From Geodermatophilaceae bacterium NBWT11 (lineage in GTDB: Bacteria > Actinomycetota > Actinomycetes > Mycobacteriales > Geodermatophilaceae), in assembly GCA_014218215.1 (NCBI GenBank), contig CP043652.1, forward strand, positions 2,976,001 to 3,040,000: a stretch of DNA of 64,000 bases. Direction: 5' to 3'. Each line of letters opens with the position of its first letter. Within the stretch, counting starts at the first letter, position 1. Below, piece after piece: positions 44,086 to 51,729 of the stretch. Below the pieces are notes generated by a model. The model was not told the DNA's origin. It did not search any database and worked only from the letters and a program-made list of their open reading frames with translations. A program made the translations under genes and the position numbers.

Positions 44086-45008
44086 CGACAGCCCAGCAGA
44101 CCGACCCCGAGGTCGCGGCCTACGCCCGGCAGGTCCGCGAGGCCCTCGCCGACGTCCCGCCGGCCCGGGTGGAGGAGCTGCTCGAGGACCTGGAGGAGCA
44201 CCTCGTCGAGGTCGCCTCGGAGACCCCGGGCCCGCTGACCGACCGGCTGGGACCGGCGGCGGAGTACGCGGCCGAGCTGCGCCGCGCCGCCGGCCTGCCC
44301 GAGGGCCCGACCCCGGAGACCGCCGTGCTCGACGGCTGGCGCTGGGACCTGCAGCGGTACCGGGCCCGCTGGGCCGACCACCCGGCCGTCGTCCAGGCCC
44401 GGGGTTTCCTGCCCGAGCTCCGTCCGGCCTGGTGGGTCCTGCGCGGGTGGGCGGCCGTGGCGGCCGTCGGGGTCGTCTTCCTGGGGGCCGGGGTCTCCCT
44501 GCTGCCCACCCTGGGTGTCGGCGTCCTCGGCTGGCTCATCACGGGGGCGGCCGTGGTCCTCTCCGTGCGGCAGGGCCTGCGCGACCGGGTCGCGGCCCGC
44601 CCGCTGAGCCACCGGGCGGCCGCGGTGAACCTGGTGCTGGCGGTCTGCACGCTGATCGCCCTGGTCGGGCTGGTCTCGCGGTCGGCCGAGGCCGCCTACC
44701 CCGAGCCCGCGTCCTACGACTCGGGTCCGAGCACGCTGGTCCACGAGGACGGCACGCCGATCACCAACATCGTCCCGTACGGCTCCGACGGCGAACCGCT
44801 CACCGGGGTGCTGCTCTACGACCAGGACGGTCGGCCGATCGAGGACCTCAGCACCTACGACGACCAGGGCCAGGAGATCGCCCCGCTCGAGGAGGTCGCG
44901 CCCCAGCCGGGCAACGCCTTCCCGCAGCAGCAGGGCGTGGTCGTCTACGACGAGTACGGCAACCGGTCGGTGGAGCCGGTCCTGCCGCCGGGGGTCGTCG
45001 GTCCCTAG
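44082..45008 (+). CDS. HAAS-domain membrane protein with extracytoplasmic repeats
   Basis: This 308-residue protein has an N-terminal HAAS-like helical domain (about 1-75; AYARQVREALADVPPARVEELLEDLEEHL), three membrane helices (about 122-198) and an extracytoplasmic C-terminal domain. That domain repeats a D-x-(D/Y)-G pattern: LVHEDGTPITNI, YGSDGEPLTGV, YDQDGRPIEDL, YDDQGQEIAPL, YDEYGNRSVEP. HAAS domains usually partner PadR regulators. Its stop shares CTAG with the convergent gene. Confidence 0.78.
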   Translation: MTTAQQTDPEVAAYARQVREALADVPPARVEELLEDLEEHLVEVASETPGPLTDRLGPAAEYAAELRRAAGLPEGPTPETAVLDGWRWDLQRYRARWADHPAVVQARGFLPELRPAWWVLRGWAAVAAVGVVFLGAGVSLLPTLGVGVLGWLITGAAVVLSVRQGLRDRVAARPLSHRAAAVNLVLAVCTLIALVGLVSRSAEAAYPEPASYDSGPSTLVHEDGTPITNIVPYGSDGEPLTGVLLYDQDGRPIEDLSTYDDQGQEIAPLEEVAPQPGNAFPQQQGVVVYDEYGNRSVEPVLPPGVVGP

Positions 45009-45835
45009 ACGAAGGGGGAGTTGTAGATGGCGAACCACACGGCGATGTAGTGGCAGGCGGCCGCCACGATCGTCATGGCGTGGAACACCTCGTGGTAGCC
45101 GAAGGTGCCCGGCCACGGGTTGGGCTTCTTGATCGCGTAGGCCACCGCGCCGATCGTGTACAGCACGCCGCCGGCGGCCAGCAGCACCATCGCGGTCACG
45201 CCGGCCAGGGCGAGGATGTCGGTGAGCACGAACACTGCGACCCAGCCCAGCGCCACGTAGATGGGCACGCCGAGCCAGCGGGGTGCGGTGGGCCAAGCCA
45301 GCTTGAGGGCCACGCCGCCCAGGGCCCCGGTCCAGACGACGCCGAGGATCCACCAGTTGGTCGGGGCGTTCACCGCGAGGGCGGCGAACGGGGTGTACGT
45401 GCCGGCGATGAAGATGAAGATCATCGAGTGGTCGAGCCGCTTCATCAGCTTCCACCCGCGCGGTGACCAGCGGCGGCGGTGGTAGGCGGCGCTGATCCCG
45501 AACAGCCCGAGGATGGTCAGGCAGTAGAGGCTGACCGGGAGCCCGGCCCGGGGGCCGCCGTGCGACCAGGCCATCGGGATGAGCACGGCGCCGGCCACGA
45601 CGGAACCGAAGGCCGCGAACAGGTGCAGCCAGCCCCGGGCCCGCGGGCGGGTGTCGGGGTGGTCGTAGTCGTCGTCGGCGTAGTCGGCGTCGACCCACTC
45701 GCCGGGCTGCCGGACCGACTGGACCTGCTCGCCCTCGGCCAGCACGGTGGCCACGCCCTCGCGGGCAGGTGCGGTGAGCTCGGCCCCGTCCGAGGTCACC
45801 AGGACGGCCTCGGTGGGATCGTGCGGTGCGCTCAT
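45005..45835 (-). CDS. hemolysin III (TrhA/YqfA) family membrane protein
   Basis: This 276-residue protein contains the seven-helix hemolysin III/PAQR-like fold. The conserved metal-site elements H and D appear in AAYHRRRWSPRGWKLMKRLDHSMIFIFIAGTYTPFA and GYHEVFHAMTIVAAACHYIAVW. An acidic N-terminal tail of about 75 residues precedes it. Family members are linked to membrane homeostasis. TAACCT lies 6 nt before ATG 45835 on the minus strand. It shares a CTAG with the opposing gene's stop. Confidence 0.88.
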   Translation of the reverse strand: MSAPHDPTEAVLVTSDGAELTAPAREGVATVLAEGEQVQSVRQPGEWVDADYADDDYDHPDTRPRARGWLHLFAAFGSVVAGAVLIPMAWSHGGPRAGLPVSLYCLTILGLFGISAAYHRRRWSPRGWKLMKRLDHSMIFIFIAGTYTPFAALAVNAPTNWWILGVVWTGALGGVALKLAWPTAPRWLGVPIYVALGWVAVFVLTDILALAGVTAMVLLAAGGVLYTIGAVAYAIKKPNPWPGTFGYHEVFHAMTIVAAACHYIAVWFAIYNSPFV

Positions 45836-45937
45836 GGGCCGAGGTTACGGTCGCGCGCGCGGGCGTGGCACCCCGTTGCGCTGTGAGGTCGCCCAGGCTC
45901 GGACCCCGGTGCCCTGCCGCTGCGCGGTGCGGAGTCC

Positions 45938-45943
45938 TAGGGT
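45938..45943 (+). promoter_or_regulatory. candidate leaderless -10 box of the Z-prenyl synthase gene
   Basis: TAGGGT ends 8 nt before GTG 45952. Confidence 0.5.
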
Positions 45944-45951
45944 GGCTCTCC

Positions 45952-46731
45952 GTGGGGGCGCGCGAGCAGGTGCGGACGGGCCTGACGGCTCTCTACGAGC
46001 GTCGGCTGGTCCGTCGGCTGGACCGCGCCGCCGTGCCGCACCACGTCGGGGTGATCGTCGACGGGAACCGGCGCTGGGCCAAGGCGATCGGCCTCGAGGA
46101 CGTCAACGACGGCCACCGCCGGGGCGCGGACAAGATCGCGGACTTCCTCGGCTGGTGCGACGAGACCGGCGTCGGCGTGGTGACCCTGTTCCTGCTGTCC
46201 ACCGACAACCTCACCCGCCCGGAGCCCGAGCTCACCCCGCTGCTGCGGATCATCGAGGGGGTCGCCACCGACCTGGCCGGCCCCGGCCGCCGGTGGCAGC
46301 TGAACGCGGTCGGCGCGCTGGGCCTGCTGCCCGGGGAGACCACCACGGTGCTCAAGCAGGCCGAGGAGGACAGCCGCGGCCGCACCGGCGCGACGGTGAA
46401 CCTGGCCGTCGGCTACGGGGGACGACGGGAGATCGCCGACGCGGTCCGCTCCCTGCTGGCCGAGCACTCCGCGCGGGGGACGACGCTGGACGAGCTGGTC
46501 GGCAGCCTCGACGTCGAGCACATCGCCGAGCACCTCTACACCCGCGGCCAGCCCGACCCGGACCTGGTGATCCGCACCAGCGGTGAGCAGCGGTTGAGCG
46601 GCTTCCTGCTCTGGCAGACCGCGCACTCGGAGTTCTACTTCACGGACGTCTACTGGCCGGAGTTCCGCCGGGTGGACTTCCTGCGGGCGCTGCGTGACTA
46701 CGCGGCCCGGCAGCGCCGCTTCGGCGGCTGA
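45952..46731 (+). CDS. short-chain Z-isoprenyl diphosphate synthase (Rv1086-like)
   Basis: This 259-residue cis-prenyltransferase condenses isopentenyl diphosphate onto an allylic primer. The motif is VDGNRRWAKAIG rather than the DGNGRWA of undecaprenyl synthases, and the ending VIRTSGEQRLSGFLLWQTAHSEF and RVDFLRALRDYAARQRRFGG closely match, as I recall, M. tuberculosis Rv1086, the Z-farnesyl diphosphate synthase. A Z-FPP product for a longer decaprenyl synthase is therefore the best call. It follows the hemolysin III homologue, as in mycobacteria. Confidence 0.92.
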   Translation: MGAREQVRTGLTALYERRLVRRLDRAAVPHHVGVIVDGNRRWAKAIGLEDVNDGHRRGADKIADFLGWCDETGVGVVTLFLLSTDNLTRPEPELTPLLRIIEGVATDLAGPGRRWQLNAVGALGLLPGETTTVLKQAEEDSRGRTGATVNLAVGYGGRREIADAVRSLLAEHSARGTTLDELVGSLDVEHIAEHLYTRGQPDPDLVIRTSGEQRLSGFLLWQTAHSEFYFTDVYWPEFRRVDFLRALRDYAARQRRFGG

Positions 46732-46756
46732 CCGCACGGGTGTGAGACTGGCCGCC

Positions 46757-47983
46757 ATGACATCCGGCAGGGCATCCGGCGCGGTCGACGTCCCCCTCGA
46801 GTACGTCCGGCTCGGGCTGCGGTTCGACCGGCTGGAGGAGGGCTTCGTCGACGCCTACACCGGCGACCGGCGGATCCGGGCCGCCGTGCAGGCCGAACCG
46901 GCCCCCACGCCGCGGGGACTGCGCGACCAGGCCCGGGGCCTGCTGCGCGAGCTCGACGCCTCCGCCCTCCCCGCCGACCGGGCGGACTTCCTGCGCGGTC
47001 AGCTCACCGGTCTGGAGTGCACCGCCCGGAAGATGGCCGACGAGCCGGTCGGCTACGTCGAGGAGGTGCGGTCCTACTTCCAGGTCGACGTCGACCTGGG
47101 TGACCCGGCGACCTACGCCGCCGCGCACACCGAGCTCGAGGACCTGCTGCCCGGCACCGGCACCCTGGCCGAGCGGTACGCGGTGCACCGGCGCCGTGAG
47201 GAGTGCCCGCCCGCCCGGCTGGAGGAGGCGGTCCACGCGCTGTCCAGTGCGCTGCGCGACCGGGTGCGCGGGCTCTACGGCCTGCCCGAGCAGGAGACCG
47301 TGACCTACGAGGTGGTCACCGACCAGCCGTGGTCGGGCTTCAACTACTACGAGGGCGACTACCGCTCGCGGGTGGCGATCAACGCCGACCTGCCGCACCG
47401 GCTGGGGCAGCTGCCGCACCTGGTCGCCCACGAGGCCTACCCCGGCCACCACACCGAGCACTGCCGCAAGGAGCGCGGGCTGGTCGAGCGGGACAGCCAC
47501 CTCGAGCACACCGTCTTCCTGGTCAACACCCCCGAGTGCCTGATGGCGGAGGGGCTGGCCGACCTCGGCGTCCAGGCCGCGATCGGCGCGGGCTGGGGAC
47601 CGTGGGCAGCCGAGGTGCTCGGCGACCTGGGGCTGCGCTTCGACGGCGAGCTGTCCGAGCGGGTGTCGGCCGCGGCCGCCCCGCTGAACCGGGTGCGTCA
47701 GGACGCCGCGCTCATGCTGCACGACCGGGGTGCCGCGACCGACGACGTGCTGGCCCACCTGCAGCGCTGGTCGCTGGTGAGCAACGACCGGGCCGTGCAG
47801 CAGCTGCGCTTCCTGACCCACCCGTTGTGGCGGGCCTACATCACCACCTACGTCGAGGGCTACGACCTGCTCGCCGGCTGGCTGGCTGCCCGGCCGGACG
47901 ACGTCCCGGTCGCCGACCGCTTCCTCCGGCTGCTGGACGAGCCGCTGACCCCGGCGCGGATCACCGCCGAGCTGCGGCGGTGA
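46757..47983 (+). CDS. DUF885-like putative metallopeptidase
   Basis: This 408-residue protein has the motif VAHEAYPGHHTEHCRKERGL (about 214-233), the HEAxPGHH signature of DUF885 proteins. These resemble gluzincin metallopeptidases and carry HxxxH-like zinc ligands, with a likely third ligand in NTPECLMAEGLADL. It has no signal peptide, so it is cytosolic. ATG 46757 follows GAGACT (46744-46749) by 7 nt. The substrate is unknown. Confidence 0.78.
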   Translation: MTSGRASGAVDVPLEYVRLGLRFDRLEEGFVDAYTGDRRIRAAVQAEPAPTPRGLRDQARGLLRELDASALPADRADFLRGQLTGLECTARKMADEPVGYVEEVRSYFQVDVDLGDPATYAAAHTELEDLLPGTGTLAERYAVHRRREECPPARLEEAVHALSSALRDRVRGLYGLPEQETVTYEVVTDQPWSGFNYYEGDYRSRVAINADLPHRLGQLPHLVAHEAYPGHHTEHCRKERGLVERDSHLEHTVFLVNTPECLMAEGLADLGVQAAIGAGWGPWAAEVLGDLGLRFDGELSERVSAAAAPLNRVRQDAALMLHDRGAATDDVLAHLQRWSLVSNDRAVQQLRFLTHPLWRAYITTYVEGYDLLAGWLAARPDDVPVADRFLRLLDEPLTPARITAELRR

Positions 47984-48168
47984 GGCACACCCCGGGGGAG
48001 GCGCGCGCGCTCGGGCTGTGGTCGGCGGGCTGCCTGGCCGTGTTCCTGGTCCTCGGGCTGCTGTGGGTCGGTGACCTGTCGCTGCAGTGGCCGGTCCTCG
48101 TCGTCCCCCTGGTCTGGGCGCTGGTCGCCGCCCGTCCGCGGCGAGCGGAACGCACTCGACTCGACTGA
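47980..48168 (+). CDS. small two-helix membrane protein
   Basis: This 62-residue protein has two hydrophobic segments (LWSAGCLAVFLVLGLLWVG and WPVLVVPLVWALVAA) and a basic C-terminal end. GTG 47980 overlaps the preceding stop (GTGA), which supports it as a real, coupled gene despite its size. The function is unknown. Confidence 0.65.
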   Translation: MRHTPGEARALGLWSAGCLAVFLVLGLLWVGDLSLQWPVLVVPLVWALVAARPRRAERTRLD

Positions 48169-48180
48169 CCCACCGGGTCC

Positions 48181-49197
48181 ATGATCACGGGCGTGATCCA
48201 CGCCCGCGGGCTGTCCCGCACCTTCCGGAAGAAGCGCGGCAAGCAGTCCGCCGAGGTCCGTGCCGTCGCGGGTGTCGACCTCGACGTCGAGGCCGGGGAG
48301 ATCGTCGGGTTCCTGGGCCCCAACGGGGCCGGCAAGACCACCACGATGCGGATGCTCACCACCCTGCTCGCCCCGACCGCCGGCACCGCGACGGTGGCCG
48401 GCTGCGACCTGCTCACCGACCCGGTCGGCGTCCGCCGGCGGATCGGCTACGTGTCGCAGGCCGGGTCGACCGCGCCGGAGAACCGGGCGGGGGAGGAGCT
48501 GGTCAGCCACGCCCGGCTCTACGGCGTGAGCACCGCCGAGGCCACCTCCCGGGGGAAGCAGCTGTTCGCCGAGCTGGACCTGGACGGGCTGTGGGAGCGC
48601 CAGCCCAAGGCGATGTCCGGCGGGCAGCGCCGCCGGCTGGACATCGCTATGGGCCTGGTGCACGTGCCCGGGCTGGTGTTCCTCGACGAGCCCACGACCG
48701 GGCTGGACCCGCAGGCCCGCGCCAACCTCTGGGGCCACATCGAGGCACTGCGCCGGGACCGGGGGACGACGGTCTTCCTCACCACCCACTACCTGGACGA
48801 AGCCGACGCGCTGTGCGACCGCGTGCTGGTGATCGACAAGGGCACCATCGTCGCCTCGGGCACCCCCGACGCGCTGAAGAGCTCGGTCGGCGGGGACCTG
48901 CTGACCGTCACCGCGGCCTCCGCCGGGGAGTCCGCCGGGATCGCCGACCGGATGGCCGGGCTGCCCGGCGCCGAGGCGCCCCAGGTCGACGGCGACCGGG
49001 TCACCTGCCGGGTGCCGGCCGGCGGGTCGGCGCTGGTCGCGCTGCTGCGCGACCTGGACGCCGCCGGGATCGAGGTGGCCGGGGTGGAGAGCCGCCGGCC
49101 CAGCCTGGACGACGTCTTCCTCACCGTCACCGGACGCTCGCTGCGCGACGGCGAGCACCCGGCCGAGCCCGCACTCGCCGAGGAGGCGCTCCCGTGA
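48181..49197 (+). CDS. ABC transporter ATP-binding protein
   Basis: This 338-residue DrrA-type ATPase has Walker A GPNGAGKTT, signature MSGGQRRRLDIAMGL and Walker B GLVFLDEPTTGLD, with a C-terminal regulatory region ending DDVFLTVTGRSLRD. The start could also be GTG 48193, since CATGAT (48180-48185) lies 7 nt before it in a leaderless layout. The stop overlaps the permease start. The substrate is unknown. Confidence 0.92.
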   Translation: MITGVIHARGLSRTFRKKRGKQSAEVRAVAGVDLDVEAGEIVGFLGPNGAGKTTTMRMLTTLLAPTAGTATVAGCDLLTDPVGVRRRIGYVSQAGSTAPENRAGEELVSHARLYGVSTAEATSRGKQLFAELDLDGLWERQPKAMSGGQRRRLDIAMGLVHVPGLVFLDEPTTGLDPQARANLWGHIEALRRDRGTTVFLTTHYLDEADALCDRVLVIDKGTIVASGTPDALKSSVGGDLLTVTAASAGESAGIADRMAGLPGAEAPQVDGDRVTCRVPAGGSALVALLRDLDAAGIEVAGVESRRPSLDDVFLTVTGRSLRDGEHPAEPALAEEALP

Positions 49198-49952
49198 GCA
49201 CCCTGGTCCGCGACACCGGCACCGTCTTCCGCCGGGCCCTGCGCACCTCGCTGCGCAACCCGGCCTGGCTGGTCATCAGCCTGCTGCAGCCGGTGCTCTA
49301 CATCGTGCTGTTCGGCCCGCTGCTGGAGCCGATCGCCGGCCAGCTCGGCGGCGCGAACGCCTACCAGGTGTTCGTGCCCGGCATCCTGGTCCAGCTGGGC
49401 CTGTTCGGCACCGCGTTCGTCGGGTTCAGCCTCATCGCGGAGTACCGGGCCGGGGTCATCGAGAGCCAGCGGGTGAGCCCGGCGCCGCGGGCGGCGCTGC
49501 TGCTGGGCCGGGTGCTGCGCGACGTGCTGGTGCTCGCCGTCCAGGGCGTGGTGCTGGTGCTGGTCGCCGTCCCGTTCGGACTGGACGCCTCGGTCGGCGG
49601 GGTCGCGCTGACGATCGTGCTGGTCGCCGTCCTCGGCGGGTCCTTGGCCGCGGTGTCCTACGCGCTGGCCCTGACGCTGAAGAGCGAGGACGCCTTCGCC
49701 CCGCTGCTCAACGTGGTGCTGTTCCCGGTGCTGCTGCTGTCGGGGATCCTGCTGCCGATGACGTTGGCGCCGGGCTGGCTGCAGACGGTCTCCGACCTGG
49801 TGCCGTTCAAGCACGTCGTGGACGGCGCGCGGGCGCTGTTCGCCGGGGACTTCGGTGCCCCGGACGTCGGCTGGGGCGTGCTGTTCACCGTGCTCTTCGC
49901 CGGCCTGGGCGCCTGGTACGGGACCTACCAGTTCCGCAAGGAATCGGGCTGA
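49194..49952 (+). CDS. ABC-2 type transporter permease
   Basis: This 252-residue membrane subunit has six helices with the ABC-2 region YRAGVIESQRVSPAPRAALLLGRVLRD. GTG 49194 overlaps the ATPase stop and is preceded by GAGGAGG. It forms the second drug/lipid-type exporter in this window; the pair at 34.4 kb is related but not nearly identical. Confidence 0.9.
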   Translation: MSTLVRDTGTVFRRALRTSLRNPAWLVISLLQPVLYIVLFGPLLEPIAGQLGGANAYQVFVPGILVQLGLFGTAFVGFSLIAEYRAGVIESQRVSPAPRAALLLGRVLRDVLVLAVQGVVLVLVAVPFGLDASVGGVALTIVLVAVLGGSLAAVSYALALTLKSEDAFAPLLNVVLFPVLLLSGILLPMTLAPGWLQTVSDLVPFKHVVDGARALFAGDFGAPDVGWGVLFTVLFAGLGAWYGTYQFRKESG

Positions 49953-49980
49953 GCCGCGACACGACGGCGTGTAGCAACCT

Positions 49981-50038
49981 CCCGGACACCTGGCGGGCCT
50001 AGTTTCCGGGTGTCCGGGGGGCCCGTCCCGCCGGACAC
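49981..50038 (+). promoter_or_regulatory. leader with two competing hairpins before the PhoH-like gene
   Basis: CCCGGACACC (49981-49990) can pair with GGTGTCCGGG (50009-50018). The latter can alternatively pair with CCGGACAC (50031-50038) through its GTGTCCGG core. The two structures exclude each other. The gap is 204 bp and no gene is visible in it. Confidence 0.5.
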
Positions 50039-50156
50039 GGGAGGCCCGGTTGGCGCGATGCGAGTTGTCGAACCAGGGGGCCGAGCACCGGCCTCTGCGC
50101 CGGGGCCCGGCCACCATCGAGTCGGGGTGCGCCAGCACCCCATCGGGAGTCGACCT

Positions 50157-51452
50157 GTGACCACGCGCCGCACGTACGTCCTCGACACCTCCGTCCTGCT
50201 CTCCGACCCGGGCGCGCTGCTGCGCTTCGAGGAGCACGAGGTCGTCGTCCCCCTCGTCGTCATCGGCGAGCTGGAGGAGAAGCGGCACCACCCGGAGCTG
50301 GGCTGGTTCGCCCGGCAGACGCTGCGGATGCTCGACGACCTGCGGGTCCAGCACGGCCGGCTCGACGCGCCCCTCCCGGTCGGTGACCAGGGCGGCACGC
50401 TGCGCGTGGAGCTCAACCACTCCGACGCCTCGGTGCTGCCGGCGGGGTTCCGCAACGACAGCAACGACAGCCGGATCATGGTGGTCGCGCTCAACCTGCG
50501 CGCCGAGGGAGCCGACGTCTGCCTGGTCACCAAGGACGTGCCGCTGCGGGTGAAGGCCGCCGCGGTCGGTCTGGACACCGACGAGTACCGGGCGCTGGGC
50601 GCGGTCGACGCCGGGTGGACCGGGATGGCCGAGCTCTCGCTGGGCGAGGACGAGATCTCCGCGCTCTACGACGGCGGCACCCTGTTCCTGCCCGCCGCCG
50701 CGGAGCTGCCCACGCACACCGGGCTGGTGCTGCTGTCCTCCCGCGGGTCGGCGCTGGGCCGGGTCACCGCGGACAAGCACGTCAAGCTGGTGCGCGGCGA
50801 CCGGGAGGCGTTCGGCCTGCACGGGCGCTCCGCCGAGCAGCGGGTCGCGCTGGACCTGCTGCTGGACCCCGAGGTCGGCATCGTGTCGATGGGCGGGCGG
50901 GCCGGCACCGGCAAGTCCGCGCTCGCGCTGTGCGCGGGCCTGGAGTCGGTGATGGAGCGCCGGGCGCACAAGAAGGTGGTGATCTTCCGCCCGCTCTACG
51001 CCGTCGGCGGCCAGGAGCTGGGCTACCTGCCCGGCTCCGAGGGCGAGAAGATGGCGCCCTGGGCGCAGGCGGTCTTCGACACCCTGGGTGCGCTGGTCAG
51101 CAGCGAGGTGGTCACCGAGATCCTGGCCCGCGGGCTGATCGAGGTGCTCCCGCTGACCCACATCCGCGGCCGCTCGCTGCACGACTCGTTCGTGATCGTC
51201 GACGAGGCGCAGTCCCTGGAGCGCGGGGTGCTGCTGACCGTGCTGTCCCGGCTGGGCACCAACAGCCGGGTGGTGCTCACCCACGACGTCGCCCAGCGGG
51301 ACAACCTGCGGGTCGGCCGGCACGACGGCGTCACCGCGGTCATCGAGGCGCTCAAGGGCCACCCGCTCTTCGCCCACGTCACGCTGACCCGCTCCGAGCG
51401 CTCCCCGATCGCCGCCCTGGTCACCGAGATGCTCGAGGACCTCCCCGTCTGA
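50157..51452 (+). CDS. PIN-PhoH family ATPase/ribonuclease
   Basis: This 431-residue protein fuses an N-terminal PIN nuclease domain ([13 protein letters not shown], with catalytic Asp 10) to a C-terminal PhoH-type ATPase. Walker A is GGRAGTGKS at 246-254 and Walker B is [10 protein letters not shown] (DEAQ about 349-352). Such PhoH2-like proteins are RNA-unwinding ribonucleases. GTG 50157 follows CGGGAG in the leader. A large palindrome follows the gene. Confidence 0.92.
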   Translation: MTTRRTYVLDTSVLLSDPGALLRFEEHEVVVPLVVIGELEEKRHHPELGWFARQTLRMLDDLRVQHGRLDAPLPVGDQGGTLRVELNHSDASVLPAGFRNDSNDSRIMVVALNLRAEGADVCLVTKDVPLRVKAAAVGLDTDEYRALGAVDAGWTGMAELSLGEDEISALYDGGTLFLPAAAELPTHTGLVLLSSRGSALGRVTADKHVKLVRGDREAFGLHGRSAEQRVALDLLLDPEVGIVSMGGRAGTGKSALALCAGLESVMERRAHKKVVIFRPLYAVGGQELGYLPGSEGEKMAPWAQAVFDTLGALVSSEVVTEILARGLIEVLPLTHIRGRSLHDSFVIVDEAQSLERGVLLTVLSRLGTNSRVVLTHDVAQRDNLRVGRHDGVTAVIEALKGHPLFAHVTLTRSERSPIAALVTEMLEDLPV

Positions 51453-51462
51453 CCTCGGGTTC

Positions 51463-51479
51463 GATCAGCTCAGCTGATC
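51463..51479. terminator. small palindrome after the PhoH-like gene
   Basis: GATCAGCT and AGCTGATC flank one C. It begins 11 bp after the PhoH stop and reaches the stop of the opposite small gene. Confidence 0.55.
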
Positions 51480-51729
51480 ACCGTGCGTCCTCAGCCACCG
51501 ACGTCGGTGGCTGAGGACGCACGCCGGTGGCGGAGGACCGGCGGGGGGCGGCCGGCCGGGGGCTGACCGCCGCGCGCAGCAGCGAGCTGGCGACCCACCC
51601 GGCGAGCAGGCACCACGGCAGCCGGGTGGTCACGTCGTCCAGGTCGAAGGTGCCCTCCGCCCCCAGGAGCAGCACGGGGACGGCGAAGAGCAGGGCTGCG
51701 CCGAGGACGTCCCAGCGCAGCGGGTTCAC
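51478..51729 (-). CDS. small membrane protein at the end of the flagellar operon
   Basis: This 83-residue protein has two predicted helices (LGAALLFAVPVLLLGAEG and PWCLLAGWVASSLLRAAV) and a Pro/Arg-rich tail. GTG 51729 overlaps the FlhF-like stop (GTGA), so it is translationally coupled. The last 14 codons lie in the 42-bp palindrome. The function is unknown; a link to flagella is by position only. Confidence 0.65.
   Translation of the reverse strand: MNPLRWDVLGAALLFAVPVLLLGAEGTFDLDDVTTRLPWCLLAGWVASSLLRAAVSPRPAAPRRSSATGVRPQPPTSVAEDAR
51482..51523. terminator. 42-bp perfect palindrome, probable bidirectional terminator
   Basis: The two 21-bp arms (CGTGCGTCCTCAGCCACCGA plus C, and the reverse complement) meet with no loop at 51502/51503. 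It lies where the PhoH transcript and the flagellar operon converge and encodes the end of the last minus-strand gene. Confidence 0.75.

Noticed and set aside
45952-46731. Undecaprenyl diphosphate synthase (uppS)
   Set aside because: The DGNRRWA motif and the C-terminal sequence match the short-chain Z-FPP synthase type better.
34420-49952. Duplicate ABC exporter pairs as a recent duplication
   Set aside because: The ATPases and permeases at 34.4 kb and 48.2 kb share only family-level similarity, so they are not a recent duplication.
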